Shown here piece after piece: positions 22,262 to 32,492 of a DNA stretch of 64,000 nucleotides. This DNA is from Shinella zoogloeoides. GTDB lineage: Bacteria; Pseudomonadota; Alphaproteobacteria; Rhizobiales; Rhizobiaceae. The notes under the pieces are model-generated. The model worked only from the letters and a program-made list of their open reading frames with translations, was not told where the DNA came from and did no database searches. Location: the NCBI RefSeq assembly GCF_020883495.1, contig NZ_CP086610.1:787501-851500 (forward strand). Direction: 5' to 3'. A program made the position numbers and the translations under genes. How positions within the stretch are numbered: the first letter of the stretch is position 1; each line of letters opens with the position of its first letter.

Positions 22262-22783
22262 TCAGTCGCCGGCAAGGCGTGAAAACATTCTGAAATCGTG
22301 AAAGGCACCCTTGAACCAGGCTCTCTGGCGAAGGGTGCCTTCATATTGGAAGCCTGCCTTTTCCAGCACGCGATCGGACGCCGGGTTGCCCGGCAGGGTC
22401 CAGGCCTCCAGACGGTCGAGGCCGAACGGCCCGAAACCGCAGGCGACCACCGCCGCCAGCGCCTCGTCCATGTAGCCCTTGCCCCAGGCGGTGGGATGCA
22501 ACTCGTAGCCGATCTCGGCGCGGCGATTGGGGGCATCCAGACAATTGAAGCGTATCGCGTCGAGCAGCGCGCCGGTGACCGTATCCTCGATCATCCAGGC
22601 GCATCCCTTGCGCTTGTCGAAAGCCTCGCACATCCATTTCAACGGCCGTTCGACCTCGCCGCGTTTCGGCGCGTCTGCCCAGTTGGAAAAGCGTGTGACT
22701 TCCGGGCAGGAGAGAATGGCGTGGAATGCCTCATAGTCCGCCATGCGGGGCTGCCGAAGGTTGAGGCGCGCGGTGGAGAGCAC
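22262..22783 (-). CDS. GNAT-family N-acetyltransferase
   Basis: About 173 residues if the GTG at 22783 is used (MLSTARLNLRQPRMADYEAF); the true start is uncertain because the frame is open far upstream without a good ribosome-binding site. It resembles the RimJ/RimL branch: STARLNLRQP at the N-terminus, IGYELHPTAWGKGYMDEAL (acetyl-CoA-binding loop) near residue 95, and a C-terminal NPASDRVLEKAGFQYEG block. It transfers acetyl from acetyl-CoA to an amine, possibly a protein N-terminus. It lies downstream of cysN behind a terminator. Confidence 0.85.
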   Translation of the reverse strand: MLSTARLNLRQPRMADYEAFHAILSCPEVTRFSNWADAPKRGEVERPLKWMCEAFDKRKGCAWMIEDTVTGALLDAIRFNCLDAPNRRAEIGYELHPTAWGKGYMDEALAAVVACGFGPFGLDRLEAWTLPGNPASDRVLEKAGFQYEGTLRQRAWFKGAFHDFRMFSRLAGD

Positions 22784-22882
22784 CGGGAAAACTTCGGGCG
22801 CGAAAGGTTTGGGCAGCGTCTCTGTCCCGCATGGTTCCTGTCGGCATCCTTGCAGAAATTCCCGATGCGGCAAGAGCCAAAC

Positions 22883-22908
22883 GAAAAGCGGCGCCACAGG
22901 GGCGCCGC
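22883..22908 (-). terminator. Terminator of the cysHDN operon
   Basis: On the minus strand, GCGGCGCC / CCTGT / GGCGCCGC is followed by TTTTCG, starting 25 bases after the cysN stop. Confidence 0.8.
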
Positions 22909-22932
22909 CGTCCAGTCGTCCTGCCTGAAGGC

Positions 22933-24411
22933 CTATTCGTCGAGATCGGCAAGAATCTCTGCGGCCCGTCCCACGCTGGTGTGACGCACGTCCACATCCT
23001 GACGACGATCCGCGAAAAGCGCGGTCGCCATGATCTTCTCCGCAAGGTCGGCGGGCAGCGAGAGCAGCACGCGCTGGTCGTCCTTGTGGATGCCGCCGAG
23101 TTCCGAGCGGCGGCCCGTGATCATGCCGCCGGCCACCGTGTTGTTGGTGTCGGGGTCGATCAGGATGAAGGCGCCGGTCGTGCGGTTCTGCTCGTAGGTG
23201 TCGAAGATCGCCTGTTCGTCGAAGGTGAGATGCACCTTGCCGATGGCGTTCATGCCGAGCTTGTCCGCCGTATTCCACTTGGAGCTTTTCAGGTCGAGCT
23301 GGCTCACCGGCTCCACCGTGACACGCTGGCGGCGCGAGCCGCTCTTCAGCCAGTAGCGCTTGCCCGGCTCGATGCCGTCCGGCTGCAGGGCGACGAGCTG
23401 TGCGTCGAAGCCGCGGCCGGTCATCGGCTGGCTGTCGATGGCGACGATCATGTCGCCGCGCGCCACGTCCACCTGACGGTCGAGAACGAGGGTGATGGCG
23501 TCGCCCGCCACGGCCGCGTTGCGCACGAGGTCGAAGGTGACGATCTTGGTGACGTTGGCGACCATGCCCGAGGGCAGGACGACGACCGAATCGCCCGGCT
23601 TCACCGAGCCGCCGGCAACGGTGCCCTGATAGCCTCGGAAGCTTTCGCCGGGGCGCGAGACGCGCTGCACCGGCAGGCGGAAGCCGACCGTCTGGTTGGA
23701 GCGGGTCGTGGCCTTTTCCAGCGTCTCGACCAGCGTCGGGCCGTCATACCAGGGCATCGAGGCACGGCCGTCATAGACGACGTTCTCGCCCTTCAGCGCG
23801 GAGATCGGGATGGCGGTGATCTGCTTGACGCCGAGGGTGAGCGCGAATTCCTTGAAATCGTGGACGATCTCGATGAAGCGGGCGCGGTCGTAGTTCGTCA
23901 GGTCGATCTTGTTGACCGCGAGCACGAACTGGCGGATGCCCATCAGCGAGGCGATGGTGGCGTGGCGGCGCGTCTGCTCCAGAATGCCGGCGCGGGCGTC
24001 GACCAGCAGCACGGCGAGGTCCGCCGTGGAGGCGCCGGTCGCCATGTTGCGGGTATATTGCTCGTGGCCGGGCGTATCGGCGACGATGAAGGAGCGACGG
24101 TCCGTCGAGAAGTAGCGATAGGCGACGTCGATGGTGATGCCCTGTTCGCGCTCGGCCTGCAGGCCGTCGAGCAGCAGCGCGAAATCGGGCAGGCCGAGAT
24201 CGTTCTGCTTGCCGCTGTCGCGGTGGAGCGTGGCGGCCTGGTCCTCCTTGACGGCCTTGGTATCCCAGAGCAGGCGGCCGATCAGCGTCGACTTGCCGTC
24301 GTCGACCGAGCCGCAGGTGATGAGGCTAAGCGGGCGGGAATCGCGGATCGCGCGGGCCGGTTCTTCGATAGGTAGAAGAACCTCGGCGGTTGCGGTGGCG
24401 GAAACGGTCAT
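22933..24411 (-). CDS. cysN: Sulfate adenylyltransferase subunit 1, CysN
   Basis: 492 residues. It is the GTPase subunit of ATP sulfurylase, which uses GTP hydrolysis to drive formation of adenosine 5'-phosphosulfate. G motifs: GSVDDGKSTL (P-loop near residue 33), DTPGHEQYTRNM (G3) and NKIDL (G4), followed by EF-Tu-like beta-barrel domains. There is no C-terminal APS kinase domain, so this is CysN and not the CysNC/NodQ fusion. It starts one base after the cysD stop codon, indicating translational coupling. Confidence 0.96.
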   Translation of the reverse strand: MTVSATATAEVLLPIEEPARAIRDSRPLSLITCGSVDDGKSTLIGRLLWDTKAVKEDQAATLHRDSGKQNDLGLPDFALLLDGLQAEREQGITIDVAYRYFSTDRRSFIVADTPGHEQYTRNMATGASTADLAVLLVDARAGILEQTRRHATIASLMGIRQFVLAVNKIDLTNYDRARFIEIVHDFKEFALTLGVKQITAIPISALKGENVVYDGRASMPWYDGPTLVETLEKATTRSNQTVGFRLPVQRVSRPGESFRGYQGTVAGGSVKPGDSVVVLPSGMVANVTKIVTFDLVRNAAVAGDAITLVLDRQVDVARGDMIVAIDSQPMTGRGFDAQLVALQPDGIEPGKRYWLKSGSRRQRVTVEPVSQLDLKSSKWNTADKLGMNAIGKVHLTFDEQAIFDTYEQNRTTGAFILIDPDTNNTVAGGMITGRRSELGGIHKDDQRVLLSLPADLAEKIMATALFADRRQDVDVRHTSVGRAAEILADLDE

Positions 24412-24412
24412 C

Positions 24413-25366
24413 TCAGAAATACCCTTCGCGTTTCTTCTTTTCCATGGAGCCGGACTGGTCGCGGTCGATCGCGCGGCCCTGGCGTTCGGAGACGGTGGCG
24501 GTCTCCAACTCGGCGATGATGTCGTCGAGGGTCGTGGCGTTGGAGCGGATGGCGCCGGTCAGCGGGAAGCAGCCGAGCGTGCGGAAGCGGATGACGCCTT
24601 CCTGCTTCACTTCGCCGGGAAGCAGCTCGAGGCGCTGGTCCTCGGCCATGATCATCATGCCGTCGCGCTCCACATAGGGGCGCTTCTTCGCGAAATAGAG
24701 CGGCACGATCGGGATGTCCTCGGCCTGGATGTAGCGCCAGATATCGACCTCGGTCCAGTTGGAGAGCGGGAAGGCGCGCACGCTCTCGCCCTGGCGGATC
24801 ATGCCGTTATAGACGTTCCACAGTTCCGGGCGCTGGTTGCGCGGGTCCCAGCGGTGGTCCGGCGTGCGGAAGGAGTAGATGCGCTCCTTGGCGCGCGAGG
24901 CTTCCTCGTCGCGCCGCGCGCCGCCGAAGGCCGCGTCGTACTTGCCGGCGTCGAGCGCCTGACGCAGCGATTCCGTCTTCATGATGTCGGTGTAGAGCGC
25001 CGAGCCGTGGGAGAAGGGCGTGACGTTCTCGGCCGCGCCGCGCGGATTGACGTGCTCGATGAGGTCGAGATCGTATTCCTTGACGATCTTGTCACGGAAC
25101 TCGATCATCTCGGCGAATTTCCAGCCCGTGTTGACATGCAGCAGCGGGAAGGGGACGCGGCCCGGATAGAAGGCCTTGCGCGCGAGATGCAGCAGGACGG
25201 AACTATCCTTGCCGATCGAATAGAGCATGACGGGGCGCTCGAATTCGGCGGCGACCTCGCGGAAGATATGGATGGCCTCGTTTTCCAGCGCCTTCAGGTG
25301 CGGATCGAGCGGGGGCTTGGGCGTGGCGTTCGGCTTTGCTTCCGCCTCGTTACGGATATCGGACAT
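24413..25366 (-). CDS. cysD: Sulfate adenylyltransferase subunit 2, CysD
   Basis: 317 residues from the ATG at 25366; a GTG 12 bp upstream is possible. It is the catalytic subunit that adenylates sulfate to APS. The PP-loop [17 protein letters not shown] is near residue 50, with [25 protein letters not shown] and the C-terminal [15 protein letters not shown] typical of CysD. It is the second gene of cysHDN, 45 bp after cysH. Confidence 0.96.
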   Translation of the reverse strand: MSDIRNEAEAKPNATPKPPLDPHLKALENEAIHIFREVAAEFERPVMLYSIGKDSSVLLHLARKAFYPGRVPFPLLHVNTGWKFAEMIEFRDKIVKEYDLDLIEHVNPRGAAENVTPFSHGSALYTDIMKTESLRQALDAGKYDAAFGGARRDEEASRAKERIYSFRTPDHRWDPRNQRPELWNVYNGMIRQGESVRAFPLSNWTEVDIWRYIQAEDIPIVPLYFAKKRPYVERDGMMIMAEDQRLELLPGEVKQEGVIRFRTLGCFPLTGAIRSNATTLDDIIAELETATVSERQGRAIDRDQSGSMEKKKREGYF

Positions 25367-25411
25367 TAAACTCTTCACTCCGGATGGGATGCCTTGGGAG
25401 GGCTGTTCGGG

Positions 25412-26164
25412 TCAGGCCACGCTGGGGGCCGGGATGGGGGAGGCGGTGGCCTCGTGGACGTGCAGGCCGCATTCGCGCTTCTCGTCGTTCTCCCACCACC
25501 AGCGGCCGGCGCGCTCGGGCTCGCCCGGCTTGATGGCGCGCGTACAGGGCTCGCAGCCGATGGAGGGATAGCCGCGGGCATGCATCGGGTTCACCGGCAC
25601 GGCATTGTCGGCCACGTAGGCCTTGATGCGGTCGATGTCCCAGTCGGCCAGCGGGTTGATCTTGACGAGGTTGCGCTCGGCGTCATGTTCGGCAAAGGGC
25701 GTGTCCGCCCGGTTGCCGGACTGGCCGCGGCGCAGGCCGGTGATCCAGAAGGATGCCCCTTCGAGCGCGCGCGCAAGCGGCTTCAGCTTGCGCACGCTGC
25801 AACAGGCATGCCGCGCCTCGACGCTCTCATAGAAGCCGTTGAGGCCATACTGCGCCGCATAGGCGTCGATATCGTCCTGCACGGGCACGTAGCGGGCGAT
25901 GGTGATGCCATACTGCCCCTCGGTCTCGTCGATGAGATCGACGGTCTCCTTGAAGAGCCGGCCCGTCTCCAGCGTCACGACGTCGATGGCAAGCCGGTCG
26001 GTGCCGATGGCGGCGGTGATCACCTGATCCTCGATGCCGAGGCTGGTGGTGAAGACGGCGCGTCCGCCAAGTGCGGCTACGAGCGCCAAGCGCCCGGCAA
26101 GGTCGAGACCGGCCAGTTTGTCGTTCAGGGCTTCCGCGATCCCGTTTCCGGTAAGAGCAGTCAT
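25412..26164 (-). CDS. cysH: Adenylyl-sulfate (APS) reductase, CysH
   Basis: 250 residues. It reduces APS to sulfite and AMP with thioredoxin. The four cysteines of the [4Fe-4S] APS-reductase type are present: ARHACCSVRK (CC near residue 120) and GCEPC (near residue 200), and the catalytic ECGLH follows near the C-terminus. These distinguish it from cluster-free PAPS reductase and agree with the lack of an APS kinase domain next to it. It is the first gene of the operon; an AT-rich stretch at about 26310-26350 probably holds the promoter. Confidence 0.95.
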   Translation of the reverse strand: MTALTGNGIAEALNDKLAGLDLAGRLALVAALGGRAVFTTSLGIEDQVITAAIGTDRLAIDVVTLETGRLFKETVDLIDETEGQYGITIARYVPVQDDIDAYAAQYGLNGFYESVEARHACCSVRKLKPLARALEGASFWITGLRRGQSGNRADTPFAEHDAERNLVKINPLADWDIDRIKAYVADNAVPVNPMHARGYPSIGCEPCTRAIKPGEPERAGRWWWENDEKRECGLHVHEATASPIPAPSVA

Positions 26165-26352
26165 TCCGTTTCCAAGCCTTTGCGAGAATTTGCCGGATTA
26201 TCGCAGGCTTGGGGAAGGGCAGACAGCAAAACGGATTTCCAAAGCGTGCGGACGAAGAGCAAATATCTCTCTATCTACGCCCCGAGGCAGAAATCCTGCC
26301 GCCGGGGAAAGCTTTGATATTATTCTATAAATTTAGTAGAAAATAGGGAGCG

Positions 26353-26667
26353 TTATAGACCGATCGCCTTGCGAAGCGCCTCGTTCATGCGCCCCTGCCA
26401 GCCCTTGCCACTCTCGCGGAACCGGGCAATGACGTCTTCGTCGAGGCGCAGCGTGATCTGTTTCTTTGGGTGAGCCAGCGAAGGCCGCCCGCGGGATTTG
26501 CGGTGCTCTTCCATCGCCTCGAAGAATGCCGGCGAGAGAACGTCCTTGGCCGGACGCATCTTCGTCAGTTCCTCGTCGGTCAGTTCGGGAGAATTGACAG
26601 CGTCCCAGTCTTCCTTGGTAAAGCCCTGGCCGGACTGGAAGGTCGTCAGCTTTGCGGTCTTGGCCAT
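26353..26667 (-). CDS. brnA: BrnA-type antitoxin
   Basis: 104 residues. The C-terminal ribbon-helix-helix segment (KKQITLRLDEDVIARFRESGKGWQGRMNEALRK, residues about 69-101) is the BrnA DNA-binding domain; the N-terminal part is acidic and likely wraps the toxin. It overlaps the 3' end of the brnT gene by 22 bp, as expected for a coupled toxin-antitoxin pair. It neutralises BrnT and should repress the shared promoter. Confidence 0.9.
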   Translation of the reverse strand: MAKTAKLTTFQSGQGFTKEDWDAVNSPELTDEELTKMRPAKDVLSPAFFEAMEEHRKSRGRPSLAHPKKQITLRLDEDVIARFRESGKGWQGRMNEALRKAIGL

Positions 26668-26927
26668 GGAAGCCTCCTTCTTTCCCTTTCGCTCGCCGGG
26701 CGGAAGCTGATGATCGATACGGCTTCCTGCCCAAGCGTGACGAAGATGACGACGGCGGTGCCGTCCCGAAAGTAGCCGAGCGCCTTGAGCGGCCGCCGGC
26801 CCGATGCATCCGGCCTGGCGTCCTCGACAAGGGCATTGGCCCAGTCGATTTCGCCGATATCGGCGAAATCGAGCCGATGCTTTTGCAGGTTTGCTTGCCG
26901 CTTCGGCTCGTCCCAGACGATCTTCAT
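26646..26927 (-). CDS. brnT: BrnT-type RNase toxin
   Basis: 93 residues. The WDEPKRQANLQKHRLDFADI opening, the RPLKALGYFRDGTAVVIFVT core and ISFRPASERERRR near the C-terminus are hallmark BrnT sequences. BrnT is a RelE-fold ribonuclease that arrests translation. Catalytic-type residues (His, Arg and Lys of KH, the SFR region and ERRR) appear intact. The toxin gene precedes the antitoxin gene, the order seen in Brucella. A palindromic operator and a TATAAT box lie directly upstream. Confidence 0.9.
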   Translation of the reverse strand: MKIVWDEPKRQANLQKHRLDFADIGEIDWANALVEDARPDASGRRPLKALGYFRDGTAVVIFVTLGQEAVSIISFRPASERERRRLPWPRPQS

Positions 26928-26931
26928 GATT

Positions 26932-26949
26932 TAATGTAGTTACATTATA
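26932..26949 (-). promoter_or_regulatory. brnTA promoter/operator
   Basis: TAATGTA-GT-TACATTA (26932-26947) is a perfect inverted repeat overlapping TATAAT (minus strand, 26949-26944). Its left edge is 5 bp from the brnT ATG. The position fits BrnA or BrnTA autorepression by blocking the -10 element. Confidence 0.75.
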
Positions 26950-26962
26950 TCCGAGGTCAAGA

Positions 26963-28615
26963 TCACCGGTCGCTTACCACCGCAAGCGGGTTCACCCACG
27001 GTTCCTGATTGGAGCGAGCCAGCGGCTGCTTGCCGAGGATGTGGTCGGCCGCTTTCTCCCCCGTCATGATCGACGGCGCGTTGAGGTTGCCGTAGGTCAC
27101 GTGCGGGAAGATGGAGCTGTCCGCGACGCGCAAGGCCTCGACGCCGATCACGCGGGTCTGCGGGTCGACCACCGCCATCGGATCGTCCGCCGCGCCCATG
27201 CGGCAGGTGCCGCAGGGGTGGTAGGCGCTTTCCAGATGCTCGCGCAGGAAGGCGTCGATCTCGTCGTCGGTCTGCACCCTCTCGCCGGGCTGGATTTCCG
27301 GGCCGCGGAATTCGTCGAAGGCCTTCTGGCCGAAGATTTCGCGGGTCAGGCGCACGCAGTGGCGGAACTTGATCCAGTCTTCCTCGTGGCTCATGTAGTT
27401 GAAGCGGATCACCGGATCGGCCATCGGATCGGCCGAGCGCAGGGTCACGTTGCCGCGCGACTTCGACAGGTTGTAGCCGACATGCGCCTGGAAACCATGG
27501 CTCTTGGCGGCCGCCTTGCCGTCATAGGAGATGGCGACGGGCAGGAAGTGGTATTGGATATCCGGCTGCTTCAGCCCCGGCGCCGAGCGCAGGAAGGCGC
27601 AGGCCTCGAACTGGTTGGACGCGCCGAGGCCACCCTTGGAGAGCAGCCACTGCGCGCCCGCCACGCCCTGCCAGAACCACGGCAGCCAGGAATAGAGCGA
27701 GACCGGCTTGGTGGAGACCTGCTGGAAATAGAATTCCATATGGTCCTGCAGGTTTGCGCCGACGCCCGGCCGGTCCACCTTCACCTCGATGCCCATGTCC
27801 TTGAGATGCTGCGCCGGGCCGATGCCCGACAGCATCAGCAGTTTCGGCGAATTGAAGGAAGAGGCCGAGACGACGACTTCCCGGTTCGCCTTCACCACCT
27901 CGATCTTGCCGCCCCGCTCGATCTCGACGCCGACCGCGCGGCCGTTCTCGATGACGATTTTCCGCGCGAAGCAGTGGACGACGGAAACGTTCCGCCGTTT
28001 CATCGCCGGGCGCAGATAGGCGTTCGCCGCCGACCAGCGGCGACCGTTGTAGATCGTCTGCTCCATCAGGCCGAAACCTTCCTGCTTGGAGCCGTTATAG
28101 TCCTCGGTGGTCTCGAAGCCCGCGTCCCGGCCGGCCTGGATGAAGGCGTGGAAGAGCGGGTTCGTCACCGGCCCGCGCCGCACATGCAGCGGCCCGTCGG
28201 TGCCGCGCCAGCCGGCCTCGCCGCCGAGCGAGGTTTCCAGCCGCTTGTAATAGGGCAGCACATCCGCATAGGCCCAGCCCTGCGCGCCAAGCTCCTCCCA
28301 GCGGTTGAAGTCCTCCGCATGGCCGCGCACATAGACGAGGCCGTTGATGGAGGACGATCCGCCCAGCACCTTTCCGCGCGGTGCGGTGATGCGCCGGTTG
28401 TTGAGGTGCGGCTCCGGCTCGGAGAGATAACCCCAGTTATAGCGCTTCATGCTCATCGGCCAGGCGAGCGCGGCCGGCATCTGGATGAACGGCCCGATAT
28501 CCGAGCCGCCATATTCCAGCACCATAACCGTATGCTTGCCATCCTCCGAGAGCCGGTAGGCGAGCGCCGAGCCGGCCGAGCCGGAGCCGATGATGATGTA
28601 GTCTGCGTTCTGCAT
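26963..28615 (-). CDS. betA: Choline dehydrogenase BetA
   Basis: 550 residues. It is a GMC-family FAD enzyme that oxidises choline to betaine aldehyde at the membrane. The FAD-binding [17 protein letters not shown] is at the N-terminus, the GMC signatures are [19 protein letters not shown] (near residue 82) and [17 protein letters not shown] (near 255), and the C-terminal catalytic region reads [11 protein letters not shown] with His, then [15 protein letters not shown]. Last gene of betICBA. Confidence 0.95.
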   Translation of the reverse strand: MQNADYIIIGSGSAGSALAYRLSEDGKHTVMVLEYGGSDIGPFIQMPAALAWPMSMKRYNWGYLSEPEPHLNNRRITAPRGKVLGGSSSINGLVYVRGHAEDFNRWEELGAQGWAYADVLPYYKRLETSLGGEAGWRGTDGPLHVRRGPVTNPLFHAFIQAGRDAGFETTEDYNGSKQEGFGLMEQTIYNGRRWSAANAYLRPAMKRRNVSVVHCFARKIVIENGRAVGVEIERGGKIEVVKANREVVVSASSFNSPKLLMLSGIGPAQHLKDMGIEVKVDRPGVGANLQDHMEFYFQQVSTKPVSLYSWLPWFWQGVAGAQWLLSKGGLGASNQFEACAFLRSAPGLKQPDIQYHFLPVAISYDGKAAAKSHGFQAHVGYNLSKSRGNVTLRSADPMADPVIRFNYMSHEEDWIKFRHCVRLTREIFGQKAFDEFRGPEIQPGERVQTDDEIDAFLREHLESAYHPCGTCRMGAADDPMAVVDPQTRVIGVEALRVADSSIFPHVTYGNLNAPSIMTGEKAADHILGKQPLARSNQEPWVNPLAVVSDR

Positions 28616-28669
28616 GGCGGTCCCCAGCCAATCTTTCTTCAGTTACCCGTGGTCACAACGGGCGAAACC

Positions 28670-30133
28670 TCAATACGGCGCGTCCACCTTGCCCATGGAG
28701 ACATAGACCGTCTTCAGCTCCGAATAATGCTCCAGCGCCGCCAGCGAGTTCTCGCGGCCGAAACCGGACTGCTTGGAACCGCCGAAGGGGATTTCCACGG
28801 GGGCGAGATTGTAGGTGTTGATCCAGAGCGTGCCGGCTTCGAGCTGGTCGACGACGCGGTGCGCGCGAGTGATGTCGGTGGTGAAGACGCCGCCGGAAAG
28901 GCCGAATTCCGTGGCGTTGCCGCGTTCGATGACCTCTTGCTCGTTGTCGAAGTCGAGCACGCACATGACGGGGCCGAAAATCTCTTCCCGTGCGATGGTC
29001 ATGCTGTCGGTAACATCGGCGAAGACGGTCGGCTGGATGTAGTAGCCTTCACCCGAAACGGCGTTCGGAATACCGCCGCCGGTGAGCAAAGTTGCGCCCT
29101 CGGCCTTGCCCTTCTCGATATAGTCGAGAACCTTGTCGCGCTGCGCCTTCGAGACCATCGGGCCGAGCTGCGTCGCCTCGTCCATCGGATCGCCGATCAG
29201 GATCTTTTCCGTGCGTTCCTTGAGGCGGGCGAGGAACTTCTGCTTGATGCCCTTCTGCACGAAGACGCGCGTGCCGTTCGAGCAGACCTGCCCGGTCGAA
29301 TAGAAGTTGCCGAGCATCGCCCCGCCGATGGCGCTTTCGAGATCGGCGTCGTCGAAGACGATGAGCGGCGACTTGCCGCCGAGTTCCATCGTCACATGCT
29401 TGAGGTCGGAAGCGGCCGCACCGGCCACCTTCTTGCCCGTCGGCACGGAGCCGGTCAGCGAGACCTTGGCGACGTCAGGGTGGTTGACGAGCAGCGGCCC
29501 GGTCGAGCGATCCCCCTGGATGACGTTGTAGAGACCCTTCGGCAGACCGGCCTCGATGAGAATTTCGGCGATCTTCAGCGCGCCGAGGGGCGTATTCTCC
29601 GAAGGCTTGAAGACCATGGCATTGCCGCAGACGAGCGCCGGCGCGCCCTTCCAGCAGGCGATCTGCTGCGGATAGTTCCACGCGCCGATGCCGACGCACA
29701 CGCCGAGCGGCACGCGCTTGGTGAAGGCGAAGTCCTGCCCGAGCGGGATATAGTCGCCGTTGAGACCCGCCGCCGCGATGCCGCCGAAGAACTCGAAGGC
29801 ATCCGCGCCCGAGGTCGGATCGGCGACGATGGTCTCCTGGATCGGCTTGCCGGTATCCAGCGTCTCAAGCTCGGAAAGCTCGCGGTTCCTTTCGCGCATG
29901 ATTTCGGCGGCGCGCTTCAGGACACGGCCGCGCGCCGTCGGGCTCATCGCGGCCCATTCCTTCTGCGCGCGCTTGGCGGAGGCGATGGCCTTCTCCACGA
30001 TGGCGGGCGTTGCCGCGTGAAGGCGGGCGATCACCTCGCCGGTGGCGGGATAGACGCTCTCGAAAGGCGTGCCGGCAACGTCTTCCACATAGTCGCCGTC
30101 GATGAAATGCGAGGCTTTCGGTTGGGCTTTCAT
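28670..30133 (-). CDS. betB: Betaine aldehyde dehydrogenase BetB
   Basis: 487 residues. An NAD(P)+-dependent aldehyde dehydrogenase making glycine betaine, the osmoprotectant. The active-site Glu lies in [10 protein letters not shown] and the catalytic Cys in [15 protein letters not shown]. The cofactor loop [12 protein letters not shown] is present. Its ATG is one base after the betC stop codon. Confidence 0.95.
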   Translation of the reverse strand: MKAQPKASHFIDGDYVEDVAGTPFESVYPATGEVIARLHAATPAIVEKAIASAKRAQKEWAAMSPTARGRVLKRAAEIMRERNRELSELETLDTGKPIQETIVADPTSGADAFEFFGGIAAAGLNGDYIPLGQDFAFTKRVPLGVCVGIGAWNYPQQIACWKGAPALVCGNAMVFKPSENTPLGALKIAEILIEAGLPKGLYNVIQGDRSTGPLLVNHPDVAKVSLTGSVPTGKKVAGAAASDLKHVTMELGGKSPLIVFDDADLESAIGGAMLGNFYSTGQVCSNGTRVFVQKGIKQKFLARLKERTEKILIGDPMDEATQLGPMVSKAQRDKVLDYIEKGKAEGATLLTGGGIPNAVSGEGYYIQPTVFADVTDSMTIAREEIFGPVMCVLDFDNEQEVIERGNATEFGLSGGVFTTDITRAHRVVDQLEAGTLWINTYNLAPVEIPFGGSKQSGFGRENSLAALEHYSELKTVYVSMGKVDAPY

Positions 30134-30134
30134 G

Positions 30135-31664
30135 TCATTCTCCCCGCGGATAGCGTTTGGATTCCTCGAGATTGTCGAGGTTCATGTGGTTGCGCATGTA
30201 GCGTTCGGATGCCTTCTGCAGCGGCTGGTGGTCCCATGGGTAATAAGCCCCGTTCCTCAGCGCCTCGTAGACCACCCAGCGCCGCGCCTGGCTCTCGCGC
30301 ACGGCAGAGTCGAAGGCGGCCATGTCCCAGCGCGCTTCACGCATCTGGCGGAAGGCGTCGAGCGTCGCCCGGATCACCGGATTGTCCGAGGTCGCAAGGT
30401 TCGTCAGCTCGTGCGGATCGGCTTCGAGATCGTAGAGCTGCTCCGGGTCGAGTTCGCAGTGGATGTATTTCCACTTGCCCTCGCGGATGCCGACGAGCGG
30501 CGCATAGGAGGCTTCCGCCGCATATTCCATCAGCACCGGCGTCGTGCGCTCCGCGCCGTTGATGATGGGCAGCAGGCTTTCCCCGTCGGTCCACGGCATC
30601 ACGGCGTCCATGGAAATGCCGGCGAGGTCGCAGAGCGTCGGCGTCACGTCGAGGTTGGATGTCGGCGCGAGATGAAGGCCGGGCGTCACGCCGGGACCGG
30701 ATATCATCAGCGGCACGCGGGCCGAGCCCTCGAAGAAGTTCATCTTGAACCACAGGCCGCGCTCGCCCAGCATGTCGCCATGGTCCGAGCAGAACAGGAT
30801 CAGCGTCTCGTCCAGCATGCGCGTGCGCGTCAGCGTATCGACAAGCTCGCCGACCTTCTCGTCGAGATAGGAGATGTTGGCGAAATAGGCCTGCCGCGAG
30901 CGGCGCACGTCCTCGCCGCTGATGGCGAATTTGGCATAGTCGCAGGAATGCAGGATGCGGGCGGAATGCGGGTCCGGTTCCTCCAGCATGTCGACGGCGG
31001 GCATCAGGTGCGCGCAGTCCTCGTAGAGGTCCCAGAACTTCCGCCGCGCCACGTAAGGATCGTGCGGATGGGTGAAGGAGACGGTGAGGCACCAGGGGCG
31101 GCGGTATTCGTCGTCGTTCTCGCGGGAAAGCTGGTAGAGCTTCTGGTTCGCGAGGAAGGCGACTTCATCGTCATATTCCATCTGGTTGGTGATCTCGGCG
31201 ACGCCCGCGCCCGTCACCGAACCCATATTGTGATACCACCAGTCGATGCGCTCGCCCGGCTTGCGGTAATCCGGCGTCCAGCCGAAGTCGGCGGGGTAGA
31301 TGTCGGTCGTCAGCCGCTCCTCGAAACCATGAAGCTGGTCCGGCCCGACGAAATGCATTTTCCCCGACAGCGCCGTGTAATAGCCGGCGCGGCGCAGGTG
31401 ATGCGCGAAGGTGGGGATGGAGGAAATATACTCCGCCGCATTGTCGTAGACCTGCGTGCGGCTCGGCAATTGCCCGGCCATGAAGGAGGCGCGGGCGGGG
31501 GCGCAGAGCGGCGAGGAGGTGTAGTTGTTGCGGAACCGCGCGGAGCGCGCGGCGAGCGCCTTCATATGCGGCGCGTGCAGCCATTCCGCCGGCCCGTCCG
31601 GGAAGAAGGTCCCGTTGAGCTGGTCGACCATGACGATCAGGATATTCGGCTTGCTGGCGGTCAC
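30135..31664 (-). CDS. betC: Choline-sulfatase BetC
   Basis: 509 residues from a GTG at 31664 with AAGGA seven bases upstream; the frame is open further but lacks similarity. It hydrolyses choline-O-sulfate to choline and sulfate. Sulfatase motifs: metal-binding Asp in VMVDQLNG, the formylglycine site [16 protein letters not shown] (CxxxR form, near residue 54), GKMHFVG and [15 protein letters not shown]. The released sulfate could feed the adjacent cysHDN genes. Second gene of betICBA. Confidence 0.95.
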   Translation of the reverse strand: MTASKPNILIVMVDQLNGTFFPDGPAEWLHAPHMKALAARSARFRNNYTSSPLCAPARASFMAGQLPSRTQVYDNAAEYISSIPTFAHHLRRAGYYTALSGKMHFVGPDQLHGFEERLTTDIYPADFGWTPDYRKPGERIDWWYHNMGSVTGAGVAEITNQMEYDDEVAFLANQKLYQLSRENDDEYRRPWCLTVSFTHPHDPYVARRKFWDLYEDCAHLMPAVDMLEEPDPHSARILHSCDYAKFAISGEDVRRSRQAYFANISYLDEKVGELVDTLTRTRMLDETLILFCSDHGDMLGERGLWFKMNFFEGSARVPLMISGPGVTPGLHLAPTSNLDVTPTLCDLAGISMDAVMPWTDGESLLPIINGAERTTPVLMEYAAEASYAPLVGIREGKWKYIHCELDPEQLYDLEADPHELTNLATSDNPVIRATLDAFRQMREARWDMAAFDSAVRESQARRWVVYEALRNGAYYPWDHQPLQKASERYMRNHMNLDNLEESKRYPRGE

Positions 31665-31705
31665 GGGTTCGTCCTTGAAATGAATGAAGCATGCATGGGG
31701 AAAAT

Positions 31706-32341
31706 CTACGCCTCCCGTGTGACGGGCAATTGCCGGCCCGCGTCGACGGAAGCGGCGCCTGCGACAGCGGCAAGCTGCGCATTGAGATAGCCCTCCGTCA
31801 ACGCGATGGAAGACTCGATGCTGACCGGCGCGGATTTCAGCCCCTGCCGCAGATACAGCCCGTCGATCATCGCCGCCGCCCCGTCGGCGATCTCGCCGGC
31901 GCGGTCGTCGGGGCAAAGCTGCTTCAGGCTGGCGAGCAGGTTGGAATTCAGCCGCCGCGCGTAAACCACGAGCAGCCGCCGCACTTCTTCCGAACGCTGC
32001 GCCTCCGAATAGAAGGCAAGCCACGCCGCCACCGTCTCCGGCGCGAACTGGTGCGCCTGGAAATTGACGCGGATGACCGCCGAAAGCCGCTCGCGCGGCG
32101 TCGAAGCCGCTTTCAGGGCCGCCACCGCATCCGCGCGCAGGGTGCGCAGGAGACTGCGGATCGTCTCGATGACAAGCTGTTCCTTGGAGCCGAAATAATG
32201 ATGCGCAAGGGCAGGGGAAACGCCGGCATGGCGGGCGATCTCCGACATGGTCACGGTCAGCGAGCCATGGCCGCCCACCGCCCGCAGCGTCGCATCCACC
32301 AGCGCCTTGCGACGCACCGGCTCCATTCCAACCTTCGGCAT
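31706..32341 (-). CDS. betI: TetR-family repressor BetI
   Basis: 211 residues from the ATG at 32341 with AGGGGA upstream. The N-terminal helix-turn-helix (VTMSEIARHAGVSPALAHHYFGSKEQL, residues about 30-55) and the RRKALVDATL opening match BetI, the choline-responsive repressor of glycine betaine synthesis. First gene of the operon; the likely operator is 35 bp upstream of its start. Confidence 0.92.
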   Translation of the reverse strand: MPKVGMEPVRRKALVDATLRAVGGHGSLTVTMSEIARHAGVSPALAHHYFGSKEQLVIETIRSLLRTLRADAVAALKAASTPRERLSAVIRVNFQAHQFAPETVAAWLAFYSEAQRSEEVRRLLVVYARRLNSNLLASLKQLCPDDRAGEIADGAAAMIDGLYLRQGLKSAPVSIESSIALTEGYLNAQLAAVAGAASVDAGRQLPVTREA

Positions 32342-32375
32342 GGCGTTCCCCTGATTTTGGTCAAGGATATTTTTA

Positions 32376-32393
32376 ATTGAGTGATCAATCAAT
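32376..32393 (-). promoter_or_regulatory. BetI box (operator of betICBA)
   Basis: ATTGAGTGATCAATCAAT is an 18-bp inverted repeat (ATTGA-n-TGATCA-n-TCAAT) in an AT-rich stretch between betI and the divergent hdeD-like gene. It agrees with the known BetI-operator form. Confidence 0.85.
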
Positions 32394-32492
32394 AAAAATC
32401 TGACGCCAGGGAAGCCTCGCAATCGCCTGTCGCAACCCCCCTTCGTTTCGTGCTAGGCTGACTTTGTTTTCATTCATTTTTCGAGGTGCATC

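Noticed and set aside
22933..24411. CysNC (NodQ-like) bifunctional enzyme
   Set aside because: The protein ends at 492 residues with no C-terminal APS-kinase P-loop.
27041..30562. A 1173-codon open frame antisense to betA and betB
   Set aside because: Composition is that of a reverse-strand shadow (Arg/His/Gly/Ala-rich, no motifs), while betA and betB are unambiguous on the other strand.
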